The position numbers and the translations under genes were made by a program. 64,000 nt of DNA from Marivita geojedonensis (GTDB taxonomy: Bacteria > Pseudomonadota > Alphaproteobacteria > Rhodobacterales > Rhodobacteraceae): NCBI RefSeq assembly GCF_002115805.1, contig NZ_JFKC01000004.1:1-64000 (forward strand), given 5' to 3'. This document shows positions 42,026 through 52,205 of the stretch, in pieces. How positions within the stretch are numbered: the first letter of the stretch is position 1; each line of letters starts with the position of its first letter. The notes under the pieces are model-generated. The model was not told the DNA's origin, did not search any database, and was given only the letters and a program-made list of their open reading frames with translations.

Positions 42026-43532
42026 CGCTGTCCTCCCACACGCCTGCCATCATCAGGCCCAGCTTTCGGGAATCCGCCTCGCCCGCCATGACGGGTTGCG
42101 ACAGCCGCCCTTTGACGATGGCCTGGATGCGGTCCGACAGTTGCACCGCCTCTTCCAGTTCTTCCGAGATCAGCAGGATCGCCGCGCCTTCGGCCCGTGC
42201 GGCAAGCAACTCCGCATGAACCGCCGCAATCGCCCCTTCGTCGAGACCGCGTGTGGGCTGGTTCGCCAGCAGAAAGCGCGGCCCGGTGGCAAGGCAGCGA
42301 CCAAGGATCAGCTTTTGCATATTGCCGCCTGACAGGAGCCGGATGCGCGTGTCGGGGCTGGCCCCGCGCACGTCAAACCGTTTGATCAGATCAGCCGCAT
42401 GGGCGCGCGCGTCAGTTCGTCTGACGAACCCGGATTTCGAGAACTCTGTGCTGCGCAACCGCTCCAGCACGGCGTTTTCCCAAACGGTCATCTCGCCGAC
42501 AGCGCCCTCTGCATGTCGGTCCTCGGGCACCCGCGCGGCACCGGCCCGGATCAACCCGCGCGGTCCAAGATGCCCCGCATCGATCCCGTCAAGCGTTAGT
42601 GTCCCCGAACTGGGATGCATCAGACCGGAGAGCAGCGCGCCCAGTGCCCCTTGTCCGTTGCCCGACACGCCGACAATGCCGAGGATTTCACCGGCATGGA
42701 CAGTGAAGGACACGTCGTCCAGCTTCGTATCCCCGTCATCCGTCACCGTCACCCGATCCGCCACCAGAACCGGCGCGCCGATGCTCTGGTCCTGTCGAAC
42801 GGGTCGCTCCACCCGACGTCCGACCATCAGTTCCGCCAGTTCAGCGGGCGAGGTCAGGGCGGTCGTGCGTTCCGCCACCATTTTGCCGCCACGCAGCACC
42901 GCCACGCGGTCGGACGCTGCCATCACCTCGTGCAGTTTGTGGCTGATGAAGATCAGCGACAGCCCGTCTTTCGTCATGCCGCGCAGGGTTTCAAACAGCC
43001 GCTCCGCTTCGGGCCGGGCCAGTACGGCGGTTGGCTCATCGAGGATCAGAATACGCGCATCACGGTAGAGCGCCTTGAGGATTTCGATACGCTGCCGCTC
43101 GCCAACCGAGAGGCGCGAGACCTTGCTGTCGGGGTCGACAGGAAGGCCGAACCGCTCGGAAATCGCCATCAGCTTCTTGCGAGCCGCCGCCGTATCCGAC
43201 CGCAGCCGCCCCAGCGGTTCCGACCCAAGCATAACGTTTTCCAGAACGGTCAGGTTGCCCGCCAGCGTGAAATGCTGGTGCACCATGCCCACGCCCGCCG
43301 CAATCGCCGCGCGCGGCTTGCCGGGGGGCAGGGGGTCGCCAAAGACGCGCACCTCACCTTCGTCAGCTTCGTAGTGGCCAAAGAGGATGTTCATCAGGGT
43401 TGTCTTGCCTGCACCGTTCTCGCCCAGGAGAGCCAGGATTTCCCCTTGGGCCAGTGACAGCGACACGTTCTCATTCGCCGTCAACGCGCCGAACCGTTTG
43501 GTGATGTTGGAGAGTTCGAGAACGGCGGTCAT
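42015..43532 (-). CDS. ABC transporter ATP-binding protein, duplicated ATPase (YufO/NupO type)
   Basis: A 505-residue protein with two ABC domains. The first has Walker A GENGAGKTT (37-45), signature LSVGERQR and Walker B ILILDEPTA. The second (about 260-500) has a degenerate Walker A, GVSGNGQG, signature LLSGGNMQK and a divergent Walker B. A canonical first and degenerate second site are typical for the sugar/nucleoside class. ATG 43532 was preferred over the longer frame because it gives the family N-terminus and overlaps the amidase stop by 4 nt. Confidence 0.95.
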   Translation of the reverse strand: MTAVLELSNITKRFGALTANENVSLSLAQGEILALLGENGAGKTTLMNILFGHYEADEGEVRVFGDPLPPGKPRAAIAAGVGMVHQHFTLAGNLTVLENVMLGSEPLGRLRSDTAAARKKLMAISERFGLPVDPDSKVSRLSVGERQRIEILKALYRDARILILDEPTAVLARPEAERLFETLRGMTKDGLSLIFISHKLHEVMAASDRVAVLRGGKMVAERTTALTSPAELAELMVGRRVERPVRQDQSIGAPVLVADRVTVTDDGDTKLDDVSFTVHAGEILGIVGVSGNGQGALGALLSGLMHPSSGTLTLDGIDAGHLGPRGLIRAGAARVPEDRHAEGAVGEMTVWENAVLERLRSTEFSKSGFVRRTDARAHAADLIKRFDVRGASPDTRIRLLSGGNMQKLILGRCLATGPRFLLANQPTRGLDEGAIAAVHAELLAARAEGAAILLISEELEEAVQLSDRIQAIVKGRLSQPVMAGEADSRKLGLMMAGVWEDSDAA

Positions 43533-44860
43533 GTCGGCAGTCCGGCAATTGGGTGCGGGAAGGGAATATCGGTACAATGCGCAAGACAGGCCGCCAGCGC
43601 CAGCAGGTCTGCGTCTTTTCCCAGTGGTCCAAGAAGCTGCGCGCCGATGGGCAGACCGTTTCGAAACCCCGCCGGAAAGGCCAGCGCGGGCAACCCAGCG
43701 ACATTTGCCAGCGTTGCCATCGGCGCGATCTCGGCCATCCGGGCAAAGCGGACCTCGGGCGATGTCTCCGCGTCCGGGAAGCTGCCGATCCTGGGCGGTG
43801 GGCCTGAAAGAACGGGCATCAGGATCGCATCGAAATCTTCGAACAACGCTGCAGCCTCATGGCTCAAGCGCGCCACATCGCGGGTCAGGGCGAAAACTTC
43901 GGTTCCGGTCATGGCCCGCCCTTCGGTGGCGATGGACGCAGCGATGGGGGTTATGTCTGGTTCACTTAGGTCGAGGGCATCCACCCATTCCGCCAGAGAG
44001 ACCGTCAGGATGGCACGGGCAACCCGGTCGCATTCGGCCGCGAGTTCGGAGGGTGGCGGAATGTCGGTCACGACATGCCCCTGCGCCGTCAACGTGTCGG
44101 CGGTATTTCGGAGCACGGCTGCAGTCTCGACCGACGCGCCGGGCGGCAGGCAGAGGCCAATGCGTTTCGGCTCCGACGTCGCGACGGGCGAAGTCCCCGC
44201 CACCGCATGAAACACCGTCTCTACATCCCGCAGGCTGCGTGCAACGACAAGTTCCGATGCGATCCCCATCAGGTGATTGCCGAAATCCGGGCCTTCCGGG
44301 ACCGCCCCGCGAGAGGGCTTCGATCCCCACAATCCGCAACACGCAGCGGGCACGCGGATCGAACCGGCCGCGTCTGTGGCATGAGCAATGGCAACGATCC
44401 CGGTTGCCACGGCCAAGACGGCACCGCCTGAAGACCCTCCCGCAGAGAGCGCGGGATCGAACGGGTTGGCCGCAGGCGGTGTCCCGCGTGGTTCGGTGGT
44501 CAGGGCAAGTCCGAATTCCGGAACGGAGGTCAGACCAAACGGAACCAGCCCCGCCGCGCGGAAGGTTGCAAAGATTGCGCTGTCCTCGAACGGGTCAGGC
44601 AATCGGTCACGCAGGGCTGGCACGCCAGCGGCAATTCCCAACCCGCGTGCTGATGAACCGAGGTCCTTGCCCAGGAACGGCACGCCTGAAAATGGCCCTT
44701 GCGCCGGTGCGTCAGCCAGTGCCAGAGCGTCAGCCTCCGGCAAGACCCGCGCCACCGCGCCGGGAACCTCGCACACTCGCGCAAGGCTCGCCGCCATCAC
44801 TTCGCGGGCAGTTACCTGCCCGTCAGCAATGGCGGCAGCAAGGGCCGTCGCGTCCGTCAC
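43529..44860 (-). CDS. Amidase (amidase-signature family)
   Basis: A 443-residue amidase-signature enzyme. The Ser-cisSer-Lys triad is visible: Lys in FLGKDLGSS, and the serines in AGGSSGGAVLA. It hydrolyses a carboxamide, or a ring-opened product such as a ureido acid. It lies inside a nucleobase-type transporter operon, between the binding protein and the ATPase, which suggests a role in nitrogen release from the imported compound. The exact substrate is unknown. Confidence 0.92.
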   Translation of the reverse strand: MTDATALAAAIADGQVTAREVMAASLARVCEVPGAVARVLPEADALALADAPAQGPFSGVPFLGKDLGSSARGLGIAAGVPALRDRLPDPFEDSAIFATFRAAGLVPFGLTSVPEFGLALTTEPRGTPPAANPFDPALSAGGSSGGAVLAVATGIVAIAHATDAAGSIRVPAACCGLWGSKPSRGAVPEGPDFGNHLMGIASELVVARSLRDVETVFHAVAGTSPVATSEPKRIGLCLPPGASVETAAVLRNTADTLTAQGHVVTDIPPPSELAAECDRVARAILTVSLAEWVDALDLSEPDITPIAASIATEGRAMTGTEVFALTRDVARLSHEAAALFEDFDAILMPVLSGPPPRIGSFPDAETSPEVRFARMAEIAPMATLANVAGLPALAFPAGFRNGLPIGAQLLGPLGKDADLLALAACLAHCTDIPFPHPIAGLPT

Positions 44861-44866
44861 GGACGA

Positions 44867-45850
44867 TCAGGCAGGCTCGTTAGCGTCGATCGGCACCTCG
44901 AATTCGCCCGCCTGAATGGCCGCGCGTTTCGCTTCCATCGCGGGCACAGCGTCGGCAGGCACCATGCCGTCCACATAGATCAACTCGTTGCCGCCATGCG
45001 CCATGAACGAATACTCGGTATAGTCGCGACCGACCGGATTGCCCGCAATCACGTCGGCCACAATGGCCTCAATCGTCGGGCCATAGTTCCAGATCGCGTT
45101 GGCAAAGACGGTTTCCGGGTAGCGCGGCGTGTAGTCGATGAGCGAGCCAATCGCCTTGACCCCACGCGCCTGCGCGCCGTCCGCCGTGCCGATGCGTTCG
45201 CCGAACAGAATGTCTGCGCCGGAATCGATCTGCGCAATCGCAGCTTCCTGCGCGCGCGCCGGGTCGAACCACGCTCCGATAAAGCCGTTGAGGAAGGTCG
45301 CGTCGGCGTTCACCTCTTTCACGCCCATGCGGAACGCGTTGATGAGCAGGTTCACCTCGGGGATCGGGTATCCGCCGACCGAACCGAAGACATTGCTTTC
45401 GGACATCTTGCCCGCGAGCATCCCGGCAAGATAGGCGGCTTCGTGGTTGCGGGTGCCGAAGACGCCAAAGTTGTCGCCTTCCGGCCCGCCCGAGGACCCC
45501 ATAAGGAACGCGGTTTCCGGATAATCCGCCGCGACCTCACGCGCCTCGCGCTCCACTGCATAGGACTCGCCCCAGACCAGTTGCACACCGCTTTCCGCGT
45601 ATTCCCGCATCGCGCGGGGATAGTCGGTCGCCGCGACACCTTCTGAGAACTCGTATTCGATCAGCCCGGATTCGGCCGCTTGCTGCATCGCCAGATGAAT
45701 CCGGCTGTTCCACGCGTTCTCGACCGGCGAGGCATGGACGCCCGCTACTTTCACGACAGTCTGCGCATTCACGCGGCGGATATAGGCGGGCAGGGCCAGC
45801 GTGGCGGCAGCGCCGACAAGCAGGCTTCGACGGGTTGTGGTCAGGGTCAT
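44867..45850 (-). CDS. BMP-family ABC transporter substrate-binding protein
   Basis: A 327-residue periplasmic binding protein of the basic membrane protein (PnrA/BmpA) family, whose characterised members bind nucleosides. The N-terminus TTTRRSLLVGAAATLALPAYIRR has twin arginines followed by a hydrophobic stretch and an alanine-rich cleavage region (VNAQ), consistent with Tat or Sec export. No lipobox Cys is seen. It is followed by the amidase, ATPase and permease genes. Confidence 0.93.
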   Translation of the reverse strand: MTLTTTRRSLLVGAAATLALPAYIRRVNAQTVVKVAGVHASPVENAWNSRIHLAMQQAAESGLIEYEFSEGVAATDYPRAMREYAESGVQLVWGESYAVEREAREVAADYPETAFLMGSSGGPEGDNFGVFGTRNHEAAYLAGMLAGKMSESNVFGSVGGYPIPEVNLLINAFRMGVKEVNADATFLNGFIGAWFDPARAQEAAIAQIDSGADILFGERIGTADGAQARGVKAIGSLIDYTPRYPETVFANAIWNYGPTIEAIVADVIAGNPVGRDYTEYSFMAHGGNELIYVDGMVPADAVPAMEAKRAAIQAGEFEVPIDANEPA

Positions 45851-45877
45851 GGCAGCATCCTCTGTGTTGGGTTTGGT

Positions 45878-47170
45878 TTATGTGTCTTGCGGCGGGGCAT
45901 AGTCCGCCGGGTTCACGCTGTCGGGACGTCCCTCCAGCAAAAGCTGTGCAATACGCGGTGCAGTGCGCGACAGAACCTTGCCGCCTTTGATCACCGCCAG
46001 ACGTGTCGCCTTGAGGCGCACCGCCTCGATCGGGTCGCGGGCTTGCAGCAGGACCATGTTCGCCGGACCACCCTCGCGCAGCGTCGGGTCCGGCAGACCC
46101 ATCGCCAGGGCACCCCCAATCGTGACCGAATGGAACGCCCAGGCCATCGCCTCGCGCGAGGTCATGGGCACGGCATGAACGCCCATATGCGCCACTTCGA
46201 GCATGTCGGCCGAGCCCAGCGGATACCACGGGTCCATCGTGCAATCCTGTCCGAAGGCCACGTTCACCCCGGCGGCACGCAGTTCCTGCACCCGGGTCAG
46301 ACCCCGGCGGCGCGGATAGGTGTCAGAGCGTCCCTGCAGCGTGATGTTGATGAGCGGATTTGGAACCACGTTCATGCCTGACTCCGCAATCAGCGGAATC
46401 AGTTTGGAGGCGTAGTAATTGTCGTAGGAATGCATCGCGGTCACGTGGCTGGCGACAACGCGCCCACCCAGACCAAGCCGCGTGGTTTCCGCCGCGAGCG
46501 TTTCCACGTGGCGCGACATCGGATCATCGCTTTCGTCGCAATGCAGATCGACGGGCAGCCCGCGATGTGCCGCGATCTCGCACAGGCGTTTGACCGACCG
46601 CGCGCCGTCTTCCATCGTGCGCTCAAAATGCGGGATGCCGCCGACCACGTCGACACCCATGTCGAGCGCGCGCAGCAGGTTTTCTTCCGCGCCCGAAGCA
46701 CGGAACAACCCGTCCTGCGGAAAGGCCACCAGTTGCAGGTCGATATAGGGGGCAACTTTTTTGCGCACCTCAAGCAGCGCCTCGACCCCGATCAGGGGGG
46801 CTGTGCTCACATCGACATGGCTACGGATCGATAAGAGCCCCTGCGCCACCGCCAGATCGCAATAGCGCAAGGCCCGTTCGACCACCGCCTCGACGGTCAG
46901 CATCGGCTTCAACTCGCCCCAGAGCGCGATGCCTTCCAAAAGGGTGCCTGACTGGTTCAATCGGGGCAGGCCGAGGCTCAGGGTCGCGTCCATGTGAAAA
47001 TGCGGATCGACAAAAGGAGGGGACACAAGCTGCCCTTGGGCGTCGATCATCTCAGCCGCGTCGCCCGGAGTGTTCTGACCAATCGCGGCGATTGTGCCGT
47101 CCTTGATCGCGATGTTCACGGGGCCACGCCCGTCCGGCAAAAATGCCTCTTTGATCAGCAGATCAAACAT
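45878..47170 (-). CDS. Cytosine-deaminase-like amidohydrolase (CodA family)
   Basis: A 430-residue amidohydrolase. The metal ligands of E. coli CodA are conserved: His57 and His59 in PHFHMD, His210 with the catalytic Glu213 in LHCDES, His242 in SHVTAMHS and Asp309 in FGQDCTMDPWYPLG, a block almost the same as in CodA. It should deaminate cytosine or a related oxo/amino pyrimidine or triazine. It is the first gene of the BMP-type ABC operon, which fits nucleobase uptake and deamination. A structured leader lies just upstream. Confidence 0.88.
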   Translation of the reverse strand: MFDLLIKEAFLPDGRGPVNIAIKDGTIAAIGQNTPGDAAEMIDAQGQLVSPPFVDPHFHMDATLSLGLPRLNQSGTLLEGIALWGELKPMLTVEAVVERALRYCDLAVAQGLLSIRSHVDVSTAPLIGVEALLEVRKKVAPYIDLQLVAFPQDGLFRASGAEENLLRALDMGVDVVGGIPHFERTMEDGARSVKRLCEIAAHRGLPVDLHCDESDDPMSRHVETLAAETTRLGLGGRVVASHVTAMHSYDNYYASKLIPLIAESGMNVVPNPLINITLQGRSDTYPRRRGLTRVQELRAAGVNVAFGQDCTMDPWYPLGSADMLEVAHMGVHAVPMTSREAMAWAFHSVTIGGALAMGLPDPTLREGGPANMVLLQARDPIEAVRLKATRLAVIKGGKVLSRTAPRIAQLLLEGRPDSVNPADYAPPQDT

Positions 47171-47212
47171 AGTCCCACCAGATAGAATCCCCGCACGATA
47201 CGCCCGGTGCGG
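47171..47212 (-). promoter_or_regulatory. Candidate structured leader with mutually exclusive hairpins before the deaminase gene
   Basis: Read on the minus strand, CCGCAC and GTGCGG form a 6-bp hairpin with a 10-nt loop, preceded by an A-rich run. The overlapping segment CACCGG can instead pair with CTGGTG next to the ribosome binding region GGTGGGA just before ATG 47170. Two competing pairings, one covering the translation start, are typical of a translational switch. I cannot assign it to a known riboswitch class. Confidence 0.4.
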
Positions 47213-47511
47213 CTTTTTCCCAAGCGTTTAGAAAAACTTGAGCAAGAAAAAGCGGGACAGGCGTTTTTTTCGCGGGCAAGCCCGTCGGGCGCTTGGATGT
47301 GATCAGTTCTTAGGCAAATGCGTCTTGGCACTCTCCATAAACGGGAGAGCTGACCCGTCGTCTTATCGTTCGTCGGCTTCCGGGTTGTGGCCCATTGCGC
47401 GATTCCGGTGAAGCAGAGTGCGCGTCCAGAACGTGTCCGAGGGTCCTGCGCGACGCGTTTGGCATCCGCATAAGACATCCATGCGGGTTCACTGTACAGG
47501 CCACGGAAAGG
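47213..47511. other. Noncoding gap between the deaminase gene and paaX
   Basis: About 300 nt with no supported gene. It should contain the promoter of the deaminase/ABC operon, reading left. On the minus strand there are A/T runs (CGCGAAAAAAACGC and CTTTTTCTTGCTC) that could include a terminator for the paaZ-paaX transcript. No tRNA or repeat was seen. Confidence 0.5.
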
Positions 47512-48300
47512 TCACGCGTTTTCAATTATTCCGTCGAGGCCCGCCAGATTGGGCAGGGGAAGCACCCGCAAAAGTTCTGCAAATCCCGTGCGGCAGGCCG
47601 CGCCGTGCCATCTGTCGGAAAACAGACATTCCGGAAAGGCGGGAACACGCAAAATCAGCCGCCGCCACTCATGGACGACCGTTACTCGCAGGGCAGTGCG
47701 CTGAAGGTCCGTCATGGCGGTGAAATCGGTGTCCTGCAGCAAGAGTTGCAAGTGTCTGTTCAGTTCCTGCGATGCGTGCTGCACCTCCGTTGGGCAAAGC
47801 TTGTCCGAAACCCATTGCGGTACCGATTGCCCGCGTTGAAACGGTAACACCATCTGCTCGGTGCCTTCCGGGGCCTGTGTCGTGAGAACCGATCTTGCGC
47901 TGATCTGAACCGCGTTCTTGTCCGGTCCGCTTTGATCGGAGGAGGTCGACGGATCATCCATCACGAGGAAGACGGGGCCATCCCAAGGCGCAGGTCCATA
48001 GACGCGCGGCCATGCGCAGTTGGTTTCTGCGCGGCCTTTGGCTGTCAGGCCGTACCGAGTCTGCCGTCCCGTGCGGTGGCTTTCGATCCAGCCTTCTTTT
48101 CTCAACCGATGCAGCGCGACCCGCGTGGCTTCGGGTTTTATCCCGATGGCCGATGTCAGAGCATTGACGGTGGCTCCACTCAGCCGCGCATCGGGTGCAA
48201 CAGCGAGGTCACCGAACATCGTCACCAAAAGAGACCACACGCGAGGCGGCGTGGGGCCCAGCAGGCGGGAGATGAGGTGATCGAACTCGGCATCAAACAT
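47512..48300 (-). CDS. paaX: PaaX-family transcriptional repressor
   Basis: A 262-residue PaaX regulator. The N-terminal winged helix (about 15-90) has SLLVTMFGDLA and the recognition region GIKPEATRVALHRLRKEGW, followed by the PaaX central and C-terminal domains (LILRVPAFPECLF). PaaX binds phenylacetyl-CoA and releases the paa promoters. It is encoded after paaZ on the same strand, with a 38-nt gap. Confidence 0.93.
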   Translation of the reverse strand: MFDAEFDHLISRLLGPTPPRVWSLLVTMFGDLAVAPDARLSGATVNALTSAIGIKPEATRVALHRLRKEGWIESHRTGRQTRYGLTAKGRAETNCAWPRVYGPAPWDGPVFLVMDDPSTSSDQSGPDKNAVQISARSVLTTQAPEGTEQMVLPFQRGQSVPQWVSDKLCPTEVQHASQELNRHLQLLLQDTDFTAMTDLQRTALRVTVVHEWRRLILRVPAFPECLFSDRWHGAACRTGFAELLRVLPLPNLAGLDGIIENA

Positions 48301-48338
48301 GACCCACCGTTACGCCGCCCGGCTCGCTACGCCAAGAC

Positions 48339-50381
48339 TCAGTGCGGTTCGGAATAAGCGTTCATGGTCAGAAGTTCATATTCTGCAACAGGCTCGTCGT
48401 CGTGATTGCGCAGGATCACGTGCCAGCGGACTTCGCCATAGCTGTCGGTCCTGCGGGTTTTCTTCTTCACCGTCAGCTGAACCTTGATCCGATCCCCGGC
48501 GCTCACCGGTTTCTGAAACCGCAGGGAGTCGAGGCCCGTATTGGCCAGCACCGGGCCTTCGTCCGGATCGACGAACAGGCCTGCGGCAAAACTCAGAAGC
48601 AGATAGCCATGCGCCACGCGACCGGGGAAGAACGGGTTACGCTTGGCGGCGTCCTCATCCATGTGGGCATAGAAGGTGTCTCCGGTGAACTGCGCAAAAT
48701 GTTCGATGTCGTCCAGCGTCACCTCGCGCTCGGCGGTGTGCAGCGTTTCCCCGATCTGCACCTCATCGAAGCTGCGTCTGAACGGATGTGCAGGGCCTTG
48801 CGTGGTTGCGGCGCCCGGCACCCATTCGCCCGTCACGGCTTTGAGGATGTCTGGGCTGCCCTGCACGGCGGTGCGTTGCATATAGTGCAGCACCCCGCGC
48901 ACCCCGCCCAGCTCCTCACCGCCACCCGCACGACCGGGACCGCCGTGGACCATGTGGGGCAGGGGGGAGCCATGCCCCGTCGCCTCGGCCATGCTGTCGC
49001 TGTTGTTGAAATACAGCCGCCCGTGATAGGCACCCGCGCCCATAACCACTTCGCGGGCGACCTCGGGATCATGGGTGATGACCGACGCCACAAGGCTGCC
49101 TGCGCCCCGGTTCACGAGTGAAACCGCATGGGACAAATCGCGGTAGCCCATGACGGTCGCCACCGGGCCGAAGGCCTCGGTGTCATGCACATGGCTGGCC
49201 GCATCCGGGTCTGCGCAATGGTAAAGCATCGGCGGCAAGAATGCGCCTTTGGCAGCATCGGCCCCGCGTAAGTCAAACGCATCAGGATCGCCGAACACAC
49301 GTTCCGCCTCTGTGCTCAAAGTCGCGCATTTCGCCAGCACGTCGCGCCGTTGACCATCTGACACCAGTGCCCCCATACGGGTTGCCGGATCGCGAGGGTC
49401 ACCGATCACCGTGTCGCGCAGACGGTCGGATACAGCAGCAATCACCGCATCGACCTGCGCCTGAGGCGCGATGATCCGGCGGATGGCGGTGCATTTCTGC
49501 CCCGCCTTGGTGGTCATCTCGCGGTGGACTTCCTTGACGAAGAGATCGAACTCCGGCGTGCCGGGAAGCGCGTCCGGGCCGAGGATCGAGGCATTCAGAC
49601 TGTCCTGTTCTGCCACAAACCGCACCGAGTTGCGCAGCAGGTTCGGCGCGCTGCGCAGGGTGTGGGCTGTATCGGCAGAGCCGGTAAAGCTGACCACATC
49701 CTGAGGGCCGAGGTGATCCAGCAGATCACCCAAACCGCCAGTCACGAGCTGAATTGTACCATTTGGTAAAATTCCGCTCTCCAGCATCAACCGCACACAG
49801 GCTTCGGTCACGTAGCACGTCGTCGTCGCTGGTTTCACGATGGCGGGAACGCCGGCCAGCAGGGTCGGGGCCAGCTTTTCCAGCATCCCCCAGACCGGGA
49901 AGTTGAACGCGTTGATATGGACCGCCACACCCTGCAACGGGGTGCAGACGTGTTGGCCGACAAAACTGCCCTTCCGTGACAACTGCTCGACACCGCCATC
50001 GAGATAGACATGCCCATCCGGCATCTCGCGCCGACCCTTGGAGGCGATGACAAGCATCGTCCCGATGCCGCCATCCACGTCGATCAGGTGGTCCTTCTGC
50101 GTAGCGCCGGTGGAAAAGCTGAGGTCATAGAGCACCTGTTTGTGCTCTTGCAGGTAGAGCGCCAGGGCCTTGAGCATCCGGGCGCGGTCATGGAATGTCA
50201 TGGCCCGCAAGGCGGGTGCTCCGACGGTCAGAGCGTGGTCGATCATCGCGCCTGCATCGACCTGCGCACGGCCCGCACGCGCGATAACTTCGCCAGTCAC
50301 CGCATCGCGAATGTCCCGCGCGCTGCTGTCCGGAGCAAGCCAGTCACCGGCCACGAAACTCTGAATGTCCTGAACTGTCAT
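48339..50381 (-). CDS. paaZ: Bifunctional oxepin-CoA hydrolase/3-oxo-5,6-dehydrosuberyl-CoA semialdehyde dehydrogenase
   Basis: A 680-residue fusion of an aldehyde dehydrogenase (about 1-515) and a MaoC-like hydratase (about 530-675). The ALDH domain has the base Glu in FVAEQDS and the nucleophile Cys in GQKCTAIRR. The hydratase domain has [15 protein letters not shown]...GRVAHGYL with the Asp and His of the hot-dog active site. It opens the oxepin-CoA ring and oxidises the resulting semialdehyde. AAAGGGGGG is found before ATG 50381. It is divergent from paaI. Confidence 0.96.
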   Translation of the reverse strand: MTVQDIQSFVAGDWLAPDSSARDIRDAVTGEVIARAGRAQVDAGAMIDHALTVGAPALRAMTFHDRARMLKALALYLQEHKQVLYDLSFSTGATQKDHLIDVDGGIGTMLVIASKGRREMPDGHVYLDGGVEQLSRKGSFVGQHVCTPLQGVAVHINAFNFPVWGMLEKLAPTLLAGVPAIVKPATTTCYVTEACVRLMLESGILPNGTIQLVTGGLGDLLDHLGPQDVVSFTGSADTAHTLRSAPNLLRNSVRFVAEQDSLNASILGPDALPGTPEFDLFVKEVHREMTTKAGQKCTAIRRIIAPQAQVDAVIAAVSDRLRDTVIGDPRDPATRMGALVSDGQRRDVLAKCATLSTEAERVFGDPDAFDLRGADAAKGAFLPPMLYHCADPDAASHVHDTEAFGPVATVMGYRDLSHAVSLVNRGAGSLVASVITHDPEVAREVVMGAGAYHGRLYFNNSDSMAEATGHGSPLPHMVHGGPGRAGGGEELGGVRGVLHYMQRTAVQGSPDILKAVTGEWVPGAATTQGPAHPFRRSFDEVQIGETLHTAEREVTLDDIEHFAQFTGDTFYAHMDEDAAKRNPFFPGRVAHGYLLLSFAAGLFVDPDEGPVLANTGLDSLRFQKPVSAGDRIKVQLTVKKKTRRTDSYGEVRWHVILRNHDDEPVAEYELLTMNAYSEPH

Positions 50382-50446
50382 GCTGGCCCCCCTTTTCCCT
50401 GTCTAACTATTTGACCGGGCGCGAACTTCATGCAAGCGTCGCGTCT

Positions 50447-50875
50447 ATGACACCAGATGATCGAGCCCAAAAAGCCGCAGAAAAAATGTGGCAACAGGAC
50501 CATGCCTCGCAATGGATGGGGATGGAACTGACGCATATCGCCGAGGGCGAGGCGGTCATGGAACTGACCGTGAAAAAACACCACTGCAACGGTCACGGCA
50601 TGTGCCATGGCGGGGTGATTTTTACGCTGGCCGACAGCGCCTTTGCCTTTGCCTGCAACAGCCGCAATCAGGTCACCGTCGCGCAGCACAATTCGATCAC
50701 CTACATCGCCTCGGGCCGGTTGGGGGATCGCCTGCGTGCCACGGCGACCGAGATCTCGTTGACGGGGCGCAGCGGCATCACCGATGTGCAGGTGACCAAT
50801 CAGGCAGGGGTACTGATTGCCGAATTCCGGGGGCTGTCACGTTCGATCAAGGGAACGGTGTTCGACGAAGCGTAG
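50447..50875 (+). CDS. paaI: Phenylacetic acid degradation thioesterase PaaI
   Basis: A 142-residue hot-dog thioesterase. The NGHGMCHGGVIFTLADSAFAFAC block carries the catalytic Asp and the helix of the family, and the C-terminus VLIAEFRGLSRSI is typical. It removes CoA from dead-end or toxic acyl-CoA intermediates in the pathway. ATG 50447 was chosen over the longer start at 50411 because it gives the family N-terminus. It precedes paaK by 16 nt. Confidence 0.94.
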   Translation: MTPDDRAQKAAEKMWQQDHASQWMGMELTHIAEGEAVMELTVKKHHCNGHGMCHGGVIFTLADSAFAFACNSRNQVTVAQHNSITYIASGRLGDRLRATATEISLTGRSGITDVQVTNQAGVLIAEFRGLSRSIKGTVFDEA

Positions 50876-50891
50876 GGGAGGCGCTGGGCAC

Positions 50892-52202
50892 ATGAAAGAT
50901 TTGTCACCGAAACCGGGTGATCTGGACCCGATCGAAACCGCGTCGATCGACGAGATCCGCGCGCTGCAACTGGACCGCCTGCGCTGGTCGCTGCGGCACG
51001 CCTATGACAACGTGCCGATGTACCGTGCCAAGTTCGACGCGGCGGGGGTGCATCCGGATGACCTGCGCGACCTGTCCGATCTGGCGAAGTTTCCGTTTAC
51101 GCTGAAGTCGGATCTGCGGGACAATTACCCCTTCGGTCTTTTCGCCGTGCCGCGCGAACAGATCGCACGGATTCATGCGTCTTCGGGCACGACGGGCAAG
51201 CCGACCGTGGTGGGCTACACGAAGAACGACATCGACATGTGGGCGAGTGTGGTTGCGCGGTCGCTGCGGGCGTCGGGCCTGCGGGCGGGTGACATGGTGC
51301 ATGTCGCCTATGGCTATGGCCTTTTCACAGGCGGGCTTGGCGCGCATTACGGTGTGGAAAAGCTGGGCGGCACGGTGGTGCCGATGGGCGGGGGACAGAC
51401 CGAAAAGCAGGTCGGGTTGATCACCGATTTCAAGCCCAAGGGCATCATGGTCACGCCGTCTTATATCCTCAACATCCTTGAGGCGTTCCACAAAGCGGGG
51501 CTTGATCCGCTCGAGTCCTCGTTGGAGGTTGGCGTGTTCGGTGCGGAGCCCTGGACCAACGCGATGCGGCGCGAAATCGAGGACGCCTTCGACATGCACG
51601 CGGTCGACATCTACGGCCTGTCCGAGGTGATCGGGCCGGGTGTTGCCAATGAATGTGTGGAAACCAAGGATGGGCTGCACATCTGGGAAGATCACTTCTA
51701 CCCCGAGATCATCAACCCCGAGACCGGTGAGGTCTTGCCCGATGGCGAGAAAGGCGAGTTGGTCTTTACCACGATCACCAAGGAAGGCATGCCCGTCATC
51801 CGCTACCGCACCCGCGATCTGACGCGGCTCTTGCCGGGCACCGCGCGGTCGATGCGACGGATGGAAAAGGTGACGGGCCGCAGCGACGACATGATGATCC
51901 TGCGCGGCGTGAACGTGTTCCCGACCCAGATTGAGGAAGAGGTCATGGCGACCGGCGGGCTGGCCCCGTACTTCCAGATCGAGCTTTACACCGCAGGCCG
52001 GATGGACGCGATGCGGGTGTTGGTTGAGGCCACGCCGGACGCTGCGGACGAGTTGTCCCGCACGGCAGCGACGCGGATGCTGGTCAAGCGGATCAAGGAT
52101 CACATCGGCATCTCGACCGAGGTCGAGGTGGGCGATCCGGGGTCCGTGGCGCGGTCTCAGGGCAAGGCGGTGCGCGTTGTGGACAAGCGCAATCCGAGCT
52201 GA
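50892..52202 (+). CDS. paaK: Phenylacetate-CoA ligase
   Basis: A 436-residue ANL-superfamily adenylate-forming ligase. The ATP loop SSGTTGKPTVVGYT is at about 97-110, YGLSEVIGPG at about 240, and the C-terminal hinge TGRSDDMMILRGVNVFP around 335-352. It activates phenylacetate with CoA and ATP, the first step of the pathway. ATG 50892 is preceded by GGGGAGGC. It ends 3 nt from the convergent paaE stop. Confidence 0.97.
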   Translation: MKDLSPKPGDLDPIETASIDEIRALQLDRLRWSLRHAYDNVPMYRAKFDAAGVHPDDLRDLSDLAKFPFTLKSDLRDNYPFGLFAVPREQIARIHASSGTTGKPTVVGYTKNDIDMWASVVARSLRASGLRAGDMVHVAYGYGLFTGGLGAHYGVEKLGGTVVPMGGGQTEKQVGLITDFKPKGIMVTPSYILNILEAFHKAGLDPLESSLEVGVFGAEPWTNAMRREIEDAFDMHAVDIYGLSEVIGPGVANECVETKDGLHIWEDHFYPEIINPETGEVLPDGEKGELVFTTITKEGMPVIRYRTRDLTRLLPGTARSMRRMEKVTGRSDDMMILRGVNVFPTQIEEEVMATGGLAPYFQIELYTAGRMDAMRVLVEATPDAADELSRTAATRMLVKRIKDHIGISTEVEVGDPGSVARSQGKAVRVVDKRNPS

Positions 52203-52205
52203 CGG

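Noticed and set aside
47191-47217. Rho-independent terminator reading on the plus strand (CCGCAC...GTGCGG followed by CTTTTT)
   Set aside because: No plus-strand gene precedes it; the nearest genes on both sides read leftwards, so a leader structure of the deaminase operon is more likely.
49750-49780. AT-rich ACCATTTGGT dyad as an operator
   Set aside because: It lies deep inside the paaZ coding sequence, is not a perfect palindrome, and encodes conserved aldehyde dehydrogenase residues.
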